In this document: piece by piece, positions 46,834 through 57,650 of the stretch | Numbering within the stretch: position 1 is the first letter of the stretch | Layout: every line of letters begins with the position of its first letter | Notes under the pieces: model-generated | Database searches by the model: none | The model's input: only the letters and a program-made list of their open reading frames with translations | Told to the model about the DNA's origin: nothing | Position numbers and translations under genes: made by a program | DNA from: Zantedeschia hybrid cultivar | Taxonomy: Eukaryota > Streptophyta > Magnoliopsida > Alismatales > Araceae | Length of the DNA: 64,000 bases | Assembly: GCA_030544215.1 (NCBI GenBank) | Contig: JARZZO010000004.1 | Location: 40,971,980 to 41,035,979 of the forward strand | Reading direction: 5' to 3'

Positions 46834-49800
46834 CTAAAGGAGTAAGATCCATCTAATAAGTCTAGCCTTTGCATCTTTCTTGGTCAACAGGTATTTCAGA
46901 GTTGAATGATCAGAATAGATTATGACTTTTGCCCCTAAAAGATAAGATCTGAATTTTTCTAGGGGAAAAACCACGGCTAATAATTCATTTTCTGTGGTGG
47001 TATAATTCATTTGAGCATCTGCAAGGGTGCGACTTGCATAATATACCACCACGGGACACTTGTTGATTCTTTGTCCCAAAATCGCACCAATAGCATAATC
47101 AGATGCATCGCACATGATTTCGAAGGGCAAAGACCAATTTGGAGATTGAAGAATCGGAGCTTTGGTCAAAGATTCCTTCAGCGAATTGAATGCCTTGATG
47201 CAAGATTCATCCATTTGGAAAGGAACATCCTTAGCTAGGAGAAGAGTTAGAGGCCGGGCAATTTGAGAGAAATTGTGGATAAACCGGCGATAGAAACCGG
47301 CATGGCCAAGGAATGAACGGATCTGCCTGACCGAGGTAGGAGGAGGAAGATTGGATATGAGATCGATCTTAGATTTATCTACCTTTATCCCTCTTTCAGA
47401 CACAATATGGCCTAGAACAATGCCCTCTCGAACCATAAAATGGTTCTTTTCCCAGCTAAGTATCAGGTTGGTGTCTATGCATCTTGCTAGCACCTGTTTA
47501 AGATTTTCCAAGCAATTTTCAAAAGAATCCCCAAAGATTGAGAAATCATCTATGAAAACTTCGAGGAATTCTCCCACCATATCGGAGAATATAGTCATCA
47601 TACACTGTTGAAATGTGGCTGGTGCGTTGCATAATCCAAATGGCATCCTCCTAAAAGCAAACGTGCCATAAGGGCACGTAAAGGTGGTCTTTTCTTGATC
47701 TTCCGGGTAAATAGCCACTTGATTGTACCCAGAGTACCCATCTAAGAAGCAAAAGTACTTCTGGCCCGATAACTTTTCTAGAATCTGATCCATGAATGGG
47801 AGTGGAAAGTGATCCTTCTTAGTCATTAGATTCAGCTTTCGGTAATCAATGCACACTCTCCATCCCGTGGTGAGCCTAGTGGGTACCTCTTCTCCATGAT
47901 CATTCTTGATAACCGTTAGTCCAGATTTCTCGGGTACCACTTGAGTTGGGCTGACCCATTTACTGTCTGATATGGGGTAAATGATACCCGCATCCAGCCA
48001 TTTCACAACTTCCTTATTCACCACTTCTTTCATATTGGGATTAAGCCGCCTTTGCATCTCCCGACTGGGCTTAGAATTCTCTTCCATATAGATATGATGC
48101 ATGCAAATGGACGGACTTATTCCTTTCAAATCTGCCACCGACCATCCAACGGCACCCTTGTGGTCTTTGAGGACCTCGGTTAATTGGGCCTCTTGCGGTG
48201 ATGTGAGATTTGCAGCAATGATGACCGGGAGAGTTTTGTCCGGGCCCAAAAAGATATACTTGAAAGACTCAGGTAATGGTTTGAGTTCAAGCTTAGGAGG
48301 GTACTCTAAGGATGGCAAAGCGGACTCAGATTGTAAGGCTGGTAAAGGTTCAACCTTGGGCCAAGATGTTAATGGGCCGGGAGAGTCCTTTAAAGTGTTG
48401 GCTTCCTCCAAAAGGTCATATGTGGACATCTCATTTTCTTCAACCAGATTATCCAAGATATTAATAGTATGGCATTCTTCTTCATGATCTGGGTATTGAG
48501 ATGCTTTGAAGACATTAATCTTGACCTTTTGACCCCCAAATGAAATGTCCATTATGCCAGTTTCACAATTTATATTAGCTTTGGCAGTGGCTAAGAATGG
48601 ACGACCTAGGATGATCGGAGTGTGAATGAGTTCCTCAGGGAATGCCATATCCAGAATAAGAAAATCCACGGGAAAATAACAATCATGAACCTTCACAATA
48701 ACATCCTCAATTAATCCCCGTGGAGTCTTTACAGACCTATCAGCCAACTGCAAGATGATGGGTGTGGGCTTTAATTCTCCGATATCAAATTTCTCATAAA
48801 TGGCTGTTGGCAAGAGGTTCGCACTAGCACCTAAATCCAATAAAGCTCTATCAAATGTAACTTCAGCTAAGTCACATGAGATTAAAGGAGCTCCAGGATC
48901 CTTTAACTTCTTGGGTAAATGATTCATCACAATTGCACTAACATCTTTTGAAAGCCGAACCTTTTCGGGTGCCATTCTAGATTCTCTTCGTGGAGTACAT
49001 AATTCTTTGAGGAACTTAGCATAAGCTGGCACATGTTTGATGGCATCGAGGAGTGGAATATTAATCTGAACTTGTTTGAATAAGTCTAACAATTCCTCAT
49101 TCTGGGCCAGTTTCTTCCTGGCATTGGGCTTAGATAACAAAGTATTTGGAAATGGCACCCTAGGTTGATAAGAACTTGGGCCTTCATCTATCTTCCCTTT
49201 TCCTTTCTGGTCTTCCTCCAACTTTTCCATGTTGGGTTCAGCCTCACTCTCACTTTCAATTTCATGAGGCCCATCAGTAGAACCTTTGGCTAACTCTCCA
49301 TCTGCATGTGGTTTTTCTAAACTTCTCCCACTCCTAAGGGCTGAAATGGCTTTAGCATTCTCAAATTGCGGCCCTTTAGGTTGTGGTAACGGGCCATGCT
49401 GAGGTAAAAGGCCCGATTGCTGTGGAAAACCCGGAGGTTGATTCCTTGGATTGACAATGGGTTGACTAGGAAGTTGGCCCACTTCTCTTCTCATCGTAGC
49501 TTCAGCTAGTTGGCCCATTTGACTTTCCAACTTAGAAATGGATTGTTGCTGGGTCAAAATCAGTTGTTGGAGTTGAGTGAATTTGTCATCAAAGTTGGGC
49601 TGAGGAGGTTGTTGGTAAGTGGGTGGAGGCTGGTATTGAGTTGGTTGTCCAGATTGGAATGAGTGGTAGTGGGCCGGTTGACCTGATTGGAATGCTTGAT
49701 AATGGGCCGGTTGACCCGATTGGAATGATTGATAATGGGCCGGTTGAGAAAATTGGGCTTGAGATCCCCTGGCCTGAACATTTCCATAGAAATTAGATTG

Positions 49801-50388
49801 CTGTTGAAATGAATTATGTGGCTTTTGGGCTTGATGCATGGGAGGATTGGACATTGGTAATGGGGCCTGCTGATTCTTCCAAGAGAAATTAGGGTGGTTT
49901 CTCCAGCCAGGATTGTAAGTATTTGAGAATGGATCATTATTGGGCCTGGAGAATCCCTGGGCAGCCTGAACTTGTTCTTGAATGAATGGTGGAAGTTGGG
50001 CCGCTGTTGGGCATTCATTCACTTGATGGGTTGGACTTGCGCATAAGGCACAAATGTCATGATTAGCAGAAGATGGGCCTTTATATGGACTAGATTGTGT
50101 TGGGTAAGTAGGCTCTTGCTTGTTTAAGGCCAAGAGTTGGTCTAGTTTCTGGGCCAAGATGTCTACCTTATCCAATTTCTGATTAATCAGATTTATGTCC
50201 ATTCTAAATTCGGGCTCTCCACGGGCCTTGAGTTCATACATTCCAGTCCGTTTAGATGACCCAACAGACCTCTCATAAGATGATAATGAGGCATGATTGA
50301 TGGAATTTTCACTTAACATCTCAAAAAGATCATATGCCTCATCTTCATTTTTCATCATAAATGCCCCTCCACATGAGGCATCCACCAT
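46834..50388 (-). CDS. Athila gag C-terminus, protease, RT, RNase H (1184 codons)
   Basis: The longest open frame in the window, read from after a TAG at 50389 to a TAG at 46834. The gag C-terminus carries a zinc knuckle CX2CX4HX4C at residues 113-126 (CALCASPTHQVNEC). A Gln/His/Tyr-rich stretch with a 12-residue repeat around FQSGQPAHYQ lies at about residues 213-255. The protease has LLDLGASANLLP, with DLGA as is usual for Athila. RT has CIDYRKLNLMTKKDHFPLP, FLDGYSGYNQ and the catalytic FIDDFSIFG. RNase H has MCDASDYAIGAIL, TENELLAVVF and IIYSDHSTLKYLL. The ATG shown is a downstream Met; the native frame begins in gag at 51021. Confidence 0.95.
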   Translation of the reverse strand: MVDASCGGAFMMKNEDEAYDLFEMLSENSINHASLSSYERSVGSSKRTGMYELKARGEPEFRMDINLINQKLDKVDILAQKLDQLLALNKQEPTYPTQSSPYKGPSSANHDICALCASPTHQVNECPTAAQLPPFIQEQVQAAQGFSRPNNDPFSNTYNPGWRNHPNFSWKNQQAPLPMSNPPMHQAQKPHNSFQQQSNFYGNVQARGSQAQFSQPAHYQSFQSGQPAHYQAFQSGQPAHYHSFQSGQPTQYQPPPTYQQPPQPNFDDKFTQLQQLILTQQQSISKLESQMGQLAEATMRREVGQLPSQPIVNPRNQPPGFPQQSGLLPQHGPLPQPKGPQFENAKAISALRSGRSLEKPHADGELAKGSTDGPHEIESESEAEPNMEKLEEDQKGKGKIDEGPSSYQPRVPFPNTLLSKPNARKKLAQNEELLDLFKQVQINIPLLDAIKHVPAYAKFLKELCTPRRESRMAPEKVRLSKDVSAIVMNHLPKKLKDPGAPLISCDLAEVTFDRALLDLGASANLLPTAIYEKFDIGELKPTPIILQLADRSVKTPRGLIEDVIVKVHDCYFPVDFLILDMAFPEELIHTPIILGRPFLATAKANINCETGIMDISFGGQKVKINVFKASQYPDHEEECHTINILDNLVEENEMSTYDLLEEANTLKDSPGPLTSWPKVEPLPALQSESALPSLEYPPKLELKPLPESFKYIFLGPDKTLPVIIAANLTSPQEAQLTEVLKDHKGAVGWSVADLKGISPSICMHHIYMEENSKPSREMQRRLNPNMKEVVNKEVVKWLDAGIIYPISDSKWVSPTQVVPEKSGLTVIKNDHGEEVPTRLTTGWRVCIDYRKLNLMTKKDHFPLPFMDQILEKLSGQKYFCFLDGYSGYNQVAIYPEDQEKTTFTCPYGTFAFRRMPFGLCNAPATFQQCMMTIFSDMVGEFLEVFIDDFSIFGDSFENCLENLKQVLARCIDTNLILSWEKNHFMVREGIVLGHIVSERGIKVDKSKIDLISNLPPPTSVRQIRSFLGHAGFYRRFIHNFSQIARPLTLLLAKDVPFQMDESCIKAFNSLKESLTKAPILQSPNWSLPFEIMCDASDYAIGAILGQRINKCPVVVYYASRTLADAQMNYTTTENELLAVVFPLEKFRSYLLGAKVIIYSDHSTLKYLLTKKDAKARLIRWILLL

Positions 50389-51021
50389 CTATCTGAACTG
50401 TTCAGACAATCCTTCATAGAATGCTTGGACAATTTGCCATTTTGAAAGCCCATGATGAGGGCATTTCCTAAGCAATTCTTTCAGTCTTTCCCAAGATTCA
50501 TGGATCAATTCCCTGGGAGTTTGGGTAAAACTCGTGATGGCCCTTCTTAAGGTATTGGTCCGCCCTATAGGATAGAACTTGAGAAATTCTTTCTGCATTT
50601 CTTCCCATGTCCTAATGGGCCTTCCTATAGTCCCCAACCAATATTTAGCCTTATCCTTTAATGAAAAGGGAAATAAGGTCAATTTAAGGCCATCATCGGT
50701 GAAATTCTGGATCTTCACCGTGGAACAGATTTCTAGAAATTCATCCAGATGCTTATAAGGATCTTCATTAGTATTCCCATAAAAGGATGGGAGCATCTGA
50801 ATGGTGCTAGATTTAATTTCATATTGATTGGCTGGATGCTGAGGAAGATGAATACAGGATGAAGGTTGATATCGATTTGGAATGAAATAGTCCTTCATTT
50901 GCTTTGGTGGGTCCTGATTATCAGCCATTTGATCTTGTGGTGGATTTCTTTGATGTAGGATTTTTTCTATTTCAGCAAATGGTCCTAGAAGGTTAGGGTT
51001 TTGAGATCTCCTACCTTGCAT
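50389..51021 (-). pseudogene. Athila gag N-terminal part
   Basis: Capsid-type gag beginning MQGRRSQNPNLLGPF. It contains MLPSFYGNTNEDPYKHLDEF, LTLFPFSLKDKAKYWLG, ESWERLKELLRKCPHHGL and AFYEGL, all hallmark blocks of Athila/Tat gag. A TAG at 50389-50391 separates it from the rest of the same frame. A short non-coding leader (51022-51955) with poly-T/A tracts precedes it. Confidence 0.93.
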
Positions 51022-51955
51022 ACACTAGGACTGAGAGAGAGAGGATGAATTTGAATTTTGTTTTCTATTTCTTGTTTTTTTTTTTTTAAATGCAAACAAT
51101 TTTTTTTTTTGGCAAACAAATTACCCTAATGATCTAATGTTAACCTAGACTCTCTATGTGAATTTTATTACAAGGTGAATGGAGTTCACCTCAAGTCACA
51201 ACCACAATCAATCAACAGCCAGGTAAGAGGTGGGATAGTGGGAGGCTCCCCCTACTTTCGTAGGGACCTAAGTAGAGAACCACTTTCCCGCTTAGGCGTT
51301 TTCCTTTTTAACCTCTAGCCTAGACACCGTTGCCAAAAATGGAGGCAACCTGAAATTTAAACCACTCACGGTGTAAACCCTAGATTCTCTTTCGACTTGC
51401 TTTTAATTGGATTAGGAAATGCCAATGCAAGGAAGGTGATTTGTGGGCTAAGGAAGGGTGATCAAATCCCTACCTTATGTGGTTAAAGTTGTTGCCCTTA
51501 AAGTCTTTTTGAATGCAATACAAGGCAATAAGCAAATCAATACAGGGTGTGTTGATGCAATCATGAATGACTTGCTAAAATTGAAACACGTACCTTTCCC
51601 CCGCAATCTTCAACAATTTATGGAAATAATTGTGAAAGGAAACTAGCTCATGCTTTCCTAGAATGATGAATGCCTCGCATGGAAGGTTTCTAATCTTGAA
51701 ATGAAGGTTTTTAAATTTGGATGTTCTTCTTTTGTTTCTTTTTTAGTTAATGGAAACCTATCTAAACTAGAAACTACAAAAATGGAAACTAACTAAAGTA
51801 AGGAAATTGAAACATAGAAAGTTGGAACACACTTACCATGGTTTCGCTTTCCTTTTTTTTTTTTTTTTTTTAATATACCTGCAAAAATAAGAAAAATAAG
51901 GTTAGCTAAAAATTAATTACACTAAATCCAAGATAATCAAAATTAAAAATCTAAC
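51022..51955. other. Athila 5' leader, non-coding
   Basis: Region between the PBS and gag. It contains T homopolymers at about 51069-51088, 51101-51110 and 51854-51871. I recognise no ORF; the 62-codon frame at 51458-51646 has no motif. Confidence 0.6.
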
Positions 51956-51973
51956 TCCCCGGCAACGGCACCA
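51956..51973 (-). promoter_or_regulatory. Athila primer binding site (tRNA-Asp type)
   Basis: The minus strand reads TGGTGCCGTTGCCGGGGA, one base from the tRNA-Asp-complementary PBS. A 5-nt spacer separates it from the 5' LTR. Confidence 0.88.
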
Positions 51974-51978
51974 AAAAT

Positions 51979-53986
51979 TGATCGTTCCAAATCGTGTGTC
52001 GTTAACCACTCATAAGAACGTTCAATCTAAATTTATTCGGCTCATGTAAATTAGATTTTGAAAATTAATAATGGTGAGTCCGAGTCGATCTACAGGGAGT
52101 TAAATTTTTAACTTTGAAAACTTTGGAATTTCATTAATCTAAAAATTGACGATTGTTTAGGATTTTTAATGCTTTAGAATTCAAATATTCTAAAAGTAAC
52201 AACAACCTAAATTAACTTGTTATACTAAATGATTAACTACTTAATTAAACCGTACACAAGCTAATTAACTAAAATGAAAAAGAAATCTAATTAACTAAAC
52301 TAATTCTAAGTAAACAAGCAAACACCCCTAATGTAATGTGGAAATAAACATTAACTGAATAAAAATTGAATAGAATTTTCATTAACCACTAACCGTTTAA
52401 CAATAACATCTTCCATCTAAACTAACAAATGTAATTAATGAAAAATTAAATAATCAAACGTATGCAGTAAATAGAGGCTTGGAGGAGCTTCTGCTGTGGA
52501 GCGGCGCACTGGACCGCGAAGGGGTACGGCTGTTGGTGCGTGGAGGCTTCTAGTGCTGTTGCTGGCGTGCGTGAAGGAGGTTGCCGGCGCGTGGAGGTGC
52601 TGTGAACAAGGTGTGTGGAGCTGCTGCTGGGCTTCAGCGGACGTGCCTGCATGCATGCAGGCGTGTGCTACAGGAGCCGGGCATGCATGCGCTGGAAGTG
52701 TGTGCAAGAGGTGCTGGCTTCACCGGACGTTGCTGCTGCACGTGGAGGGCGCTGGTGGAGAGGCCCGGCTGGTGGAACGTGGAGCTACTAGAGGCAGAAC
52801 GTGCATGCATGCACGTTGCCGCTGGAGAGCTCACCGGCGTGCGCGTGGGAGCGTGCTTGAGTCACGTGGAGGAGAGAAAGAGAGGCTGGGAAAGAGGGGA
52901 GGAAGAAGGAGAGTGCGGTGGGAAAGAGAGAGAGACGTGGAGGGAGGAGGGGTGCGCCGAAACGGAGAGGGAGAAGGAGAGAGAGTAAAAGAAATCGGAG
53001 AGAGAGAGAATAAGGGAGAGAAAGAGGAAACTGGAGAGGGAGACGGAAACAGAGAGAAAAGAGTAAAGGGGAGAGAGGGAGACTGCCGGGAAACGGAGAG
53101 GAAGAAGGAGAAGCTGTTGGGAAACGGAGAGGACGAAGGAGAAGGAGAAAACCGTGGTGGAACAGAGAGACAGGAGGCGGGTGAAGGAGAGAGGTGTGGG
53201 AGAGTTTGGGAAAACTGTGGAAAAACGTGAGAGGGAAAAGGAGAGTCTGCCGGAGAGAAGGAAAACCGAGAGAGAGAGGTGTGGTCTGCCGGGAGAGAAC
53301 AGAGAGAGGGCGTGTGGGAGAGGGAAGGAAACCGGAACAAACCGTGGGCTGGGAAACTACAGAAGGAGAGAGAGAGAGGGAATAGGTCGGCTCCCCCAAC
53401 TGGAGAAGGAGGAGGAATATATATAGAGAGGAAGAGAGAGTCGTGGGAAAGAGAGAGGAAGGCGTGCGGAGGGAAAGAGGGAGAGACAGAGAAAAGGAAA
53501 TAGAGAGGAGAGAAGGAAACAGAGAGAATGGGAAGGAAGGTTTTTTTTTTTAAAAAAGAAAGTGGGGGAAGGGAAGGTGATTGGTCTTTCTTGGATTCTT
53601 TGGGCAAGAATTTGGGTAATATTAGGACATCAAATGACATTTTTACCCCTGCTTTAGTCGAATTTATTGAGATTCGAACCCTAGACCTCCCCCAAATTTC
53701 CGGAAACTCCACCAACTGCACTGCATCATCGGCATGTCCTGTTCACATAGAATAAATATAAATTAGCAAAAAATCATTATATTTATTTATTTCATCTCGG
53801 TTTTGTCCAAAAACCGCAAATGCGCTATACTCCATTAATCACATGAAATGACGATGTTTTTAAGTCAGAAAATTGGTACCGTTGGACTTGGTACGCAATT
53901 ATCTATCATTTCATGCTATTTTACAGATAAAACCGTGAGTATGATGCGTATGATTGCCTTTAAATGATCAATTTAACACTTTATTA
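51979..53986 (-). repeat. Athila 5' LTR (2008 bp)
   Basis: Begins TGATCGTTCCAAATCGTG and ends ACTTTATTA, with the terminal CA mutated to TA. The duplication GTCAC follows. It matches the split 3' LTR (2015 bp excluding the Del insertion). The long GA/CT-rich frames at 52496-53230 and 52788-53721 lie in the purine-rich part and are not genes. Confidence 0.93.
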
Positions 53987-54525
53987 GTCACATGCAAATG
54001 ATTTTCAAGGCGATGGATAAATAAGTAGGTTTCATATAAACCGAGGGTTTTCATGAAAAACTGTGCGGTTAATATAAAATGTAGCGAACATGCTTAGCAG
54101 GACAGGTTGCTGCTAACCCTAGCCTCCCCCTCTTCTCTTCCTCTCTCTCTCTGGCGCCCAAGGCCGGTTCTGAGCTCTGGGTCTACTCCGCCGCTTCTCC
54201 GACTCCCGTCCGACGGGAAATCGACCATGCGTCGCGGCTGTCGTTACGGCGAACGACGAAGGATTCGAGGGCTGCGACGAGCGAGGAACATGAGGACATC
54301 CCCCGCGAGGAGGATCGCGTGGACTCCGCTAGAGGCCAGGCGCTTGCGCGGCTTGCGGTGTCACACCGACGAAACCGATCGGCCGCAGATTCGAATCCAT
54401 ACACGGTATGAATTGATTATCCGATTATCGGTTTTAGTTATTCGAAACGGGAACGGATCGCTGGTTTCTATTTTATTTTCCCTGCGTTTTGCGATCCGAA
54501 AAAACGACGAGAACCCAACATTTTC

Positions 54526-55495
54526 CACCTCCAACTTTTGCCTTTCCTTTAGCTCAATTTGACACCGAAAATCTTAGCCTGTCTTTCACAATCTTTTTGG
54601 GCCGTCATTCCAACTGGCCATCAGGGAGAGGCAGGTCCCTGTAACAAGGGGTAAGGGGTTCTTGTGGAGGACCATTGTGTGCCATTTGCTCCTAACTTTT
54701 CCCTTCTATTCGAGTTGTCTGACCCTTCTTTCGTGGTAGGGATTCGAGCGAGCTCTGCATCACCTATGACCCTCCCTAGAGGCGCAGTTTATTCTTTCGA
54801 GTGTTGAAGGGGGAAGTTGGTGGAGATGCTACGTCAATGGTGCTGTCAAAAAGGGAAAGGAAATCTTTCCATACATGGAGTTGGGAGGGCACTCAATTCC
54901 ATAACGGATGTTTGGCTTTCTTCTGGAGCCCATGTGTCAAGGATGCCCCAAACTATATGGCACCACTGTCGTCGTTCGGAGTTGTTAACGCTGAGGGCTT
55001 GCTTCGGCCAGGGCATCTCATTGACATCTAGTATCAAGTCCACCTCATGAGTGCCCCTCCATTCTTGCTCCCTCCTTAATGGTTCTTAGATTAAATCCTA
55101 CTCCCTGATCTTTTCCTTTGTGCAGCTCGCAACTTACCTTTGATGCACTGTAGATGATGTCGTTATGCAATTTGCGCGGAGCCCACTCTTGATCCCGAGT
55201 TCGAGTGGGTTTTGGTTGCCACCAGGACCCAGTCCATTCCCAGCAACCCTGGCCGGTAACGGGAGTTAGGGGGAGGGGTGCCTCGATTTGACCGCCAGCA
55301 TGAATCCGAAGCTTGGAATCGGCCAACTCCCTACGTACAAGGTGCCTGCCAACATCTCCCATGGGAAGGTCAAGTTGGAAACTAGCGCTTCATCGATGTT
55401 GCTTGGTGGCATCGTATGAAGACTCGCCCATTCAGAGGAGTGGTGGAGGACAAGGTCGGTGGTTTAACAGTGTTACGCCTTAGGTCCAATTCTTT
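54526..55495. other. unrecognised GC-moderate stretch
   Basis: Less AT-rich than its right flank. Open frames at 54801-55031, 54817-55050 and 55045-55362 overlap in different frames, and none shows a motif I recognise. It may be a gene fragment or an old TE piece. It was the right-hand flank of the solo LTR before nesting. Confidence 0.35.
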
Positions 55496-57650
55496 TTTTT
55501 ATTTTATTTTCAACTTGAACTTCGACTGCGTAATGTCGGGATAAATCCCATCATAACAAATAGTTATGAGAGATAAACAACTACAACACGATTTAAATAA
55601 ATGTCATAACCATCAATTAATAAAAAATATCCAAAACATAGCCAATACCAAATTTCACAAATTACAATATCTATCAATTTTTATATAAATTCTCAACTTC
55701 ACCAAATAAAGAAAAGTACATCAATTTTTCATTATCCCTACTACATCAAACATGCTGAAGATGTCAAATATCTTAATCAGAAGTCTCCTCAAATTTCAAA
55801 TTCTCTTTATCAGATTCTGAAAATGTTAATAGAGTTTATGAGTACAAACACTCAGTAAGTTTCGAACCATCCACATGACTTAACATATATTAATTTGTAA
55901 AAATCACATTATACAATTATACTAAATATGATCTTATGCAGTTCTACATATAGCTCAAATAAGAATATGTTACAGAACATGTCAGATATAAATTTATCAA
56001 ATCATATGTGTTTTCTATTAGCATGAATGGATTAACTAACATATAGCATATATGGTATGATCGGATTCTTACCTTACTGACCAAATTTACTAGCTATGAA
56101 CAAAACATATCACTTATTGAACCGAACAAATCAAACTGAACATATAGCAAATTTTCATGTCATAGTAGCTTATCAAATCGGATTCATATGAAAGATTATA
56201 TGATCAGAACAGATTCATAAGTTTCTAAAGGATGTCTAATAAGAACAAATACGAATTTCTAAATAAATTGAAATCAAAGAATAACTAAGTAAAGATATCA
56301 AATGAACGAACTGAATAGATTATAAGCTAAATTCATATGATTTAAATAGTAAACTATATTTCATAATTATATGTCAAATATATCAAATAGATATATATCC
56401 AACTACCAGATAAGGTGCCAAACAAACAAGTACCAGAGCATATAGGCAAGTATGCTAAGGTCATGGCACATATATAGCCGGAGAATCTATTCTCCTACAT
56501 CGGATGACTAAAAACAAAATACAATCATCATGATTTTTCCGTTGCCCAAAAGTAGAACTTATCTACACACGCTTATGGACTGAGTCCTAATCTCTTTAAA
56601 ACGACAATGTCCAAATATATATCAAACAAATATGGCAAAAATATATTTTCACATATTTAATAATGATTATAGATCTAAAAATTAAATGGATAAAATGATA
56701 TGTATATATATAAGTCAAAATACATACTTTTATATACAAAATAGTCATTTATAGAGTCATCATAGTCATATAGATGGATGATCAAAGTAAAGCTGATGCC
56801 AACAATTTACTAGAGAGTGAAATAAGCTTCAAGAATTTTTCTCAAAATCTTCGAAATAACAAACATATTTTTCGGCCATCAAAACTAATTTTCATAGTTG
56901 AAAAATCAACAAGTAGGCCGAATATTATAAAAAAGATTAAAAAAAATTCCAAACTTGGCAAACATGTCAGACAGATCATATGTAAGGTGTGGACAAAATT
57001 TCATCAATTTCTGGATTGGTTTAATATACTTTTGAACTCTCACTTCAATTCCGAAAATTAGATTTAAATATAATTTCAGTGGCTTAAAACAGAGGGTAAA
57101 ATAAATTACAAACGGGGTCAAAAAATTCTTAAACTTTATAGAGAAGTTAAGGATACTATAAAAAATGTGTTCACAAAATTTGGTATGATTTGGACATGAA
57201 TCGGGTGAGATTAAAGATCCACAAATTGGGATTTCAAAATTGTCAGGACAGATTATATAGTCTGAAAATAAAATTACGGAATAAATATCAAAAGAATTAT
57301 AAAAATTATGAAATTTATTAGACATAAATATAACATGTAAAATAGACTTTCATAAAAATTTAAGGTTAATTGGACATTTGACAGAGGATAAAAAATATCT
57401 ATAACTTAGGTGATCACAGTTGAAAGCAAAATAGATCGAATTGATACATTGTATATGCTGAGATAGTAATCATAGAATAAATTATAAATAAAATTATACG
57501 AATATAAAACTTTATGATCATTAAGTAGACATATAAATTAAAATTATTACTAATTTATTTGCTTTTGAAAATGTTTATAAATAATATAATTCTTAATATA
57601 AAATAGATCATGCTTAGAGTTATCCACCTACCTTTTGAAGAAAGATCGGT
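55496..57650. other. AT-rich non-coding stretch
   Basis: No gene. Very AT-rich, with repeated TATATC, AAATAT and CATATG words. The few open frames (56774-57061, 56906-57325) oppose one another and lack motifs. A block at 56395-56600 (CTACCAGATAAGGTGCC and neighbours) is GC-richer and may be an LTR fragment. Confidence 0.45.

Larger units (their letters stand above)
33785..53986 (-). mobile_element. Ty3/gypsy Athila-type element (nested, carries Del insertion)
   Basis: Minus-oriented element with target duplication GTCAC at 33780-33784 and 53987-53991. The 3' LTR is 33785-34813 plus 44078-45063, split by the Del element. The interior is 45064-51978 and the 5' LTR is 51979-53986. The polypurine tract (minus GTTAGGGGGTG) lies at 45064-45074. 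The primer site (minus TGGTGCCGTTGCCGGGGA, tRNA-Asp type) is at 51956-51973. One continuous frame from 51021 down to 45400 is broken by four stop codons and no frameshift, so the copy is fairly young. Confidence 0.95.
32767..54520 (+). mobile_element. solo copia-family LTR, split by the Athila element
   Basis: The two parts are 32767-33784 and 53992-54520 (about 1.55 kb together). Read on the plus strand it begins TGTTAGCCTACAAGCC and ends GAGAACCCAACA. Along its length it is related to the reverse complement of the copia LTRs at 18342 and 25955, for example CATTTATTAATAAAATGGCA and the GATCAGATTATGATGAGATC block. TTTTC flanks it on both sides (32762-32766 and 54521-54525). No PBS follows, so it is a solo LTR left by recombination of a related element in opposite orientation. 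Confidence 0.85.

Noticed and set aside
52496..53721. Long frames of 244 (plus) and 296 (minus) codons
   Set aside because: They overlap on opposite strands in the GA/CT-rich part of the Athila LTR, with composition-driven Arg/Glu or Ser/Pro content.
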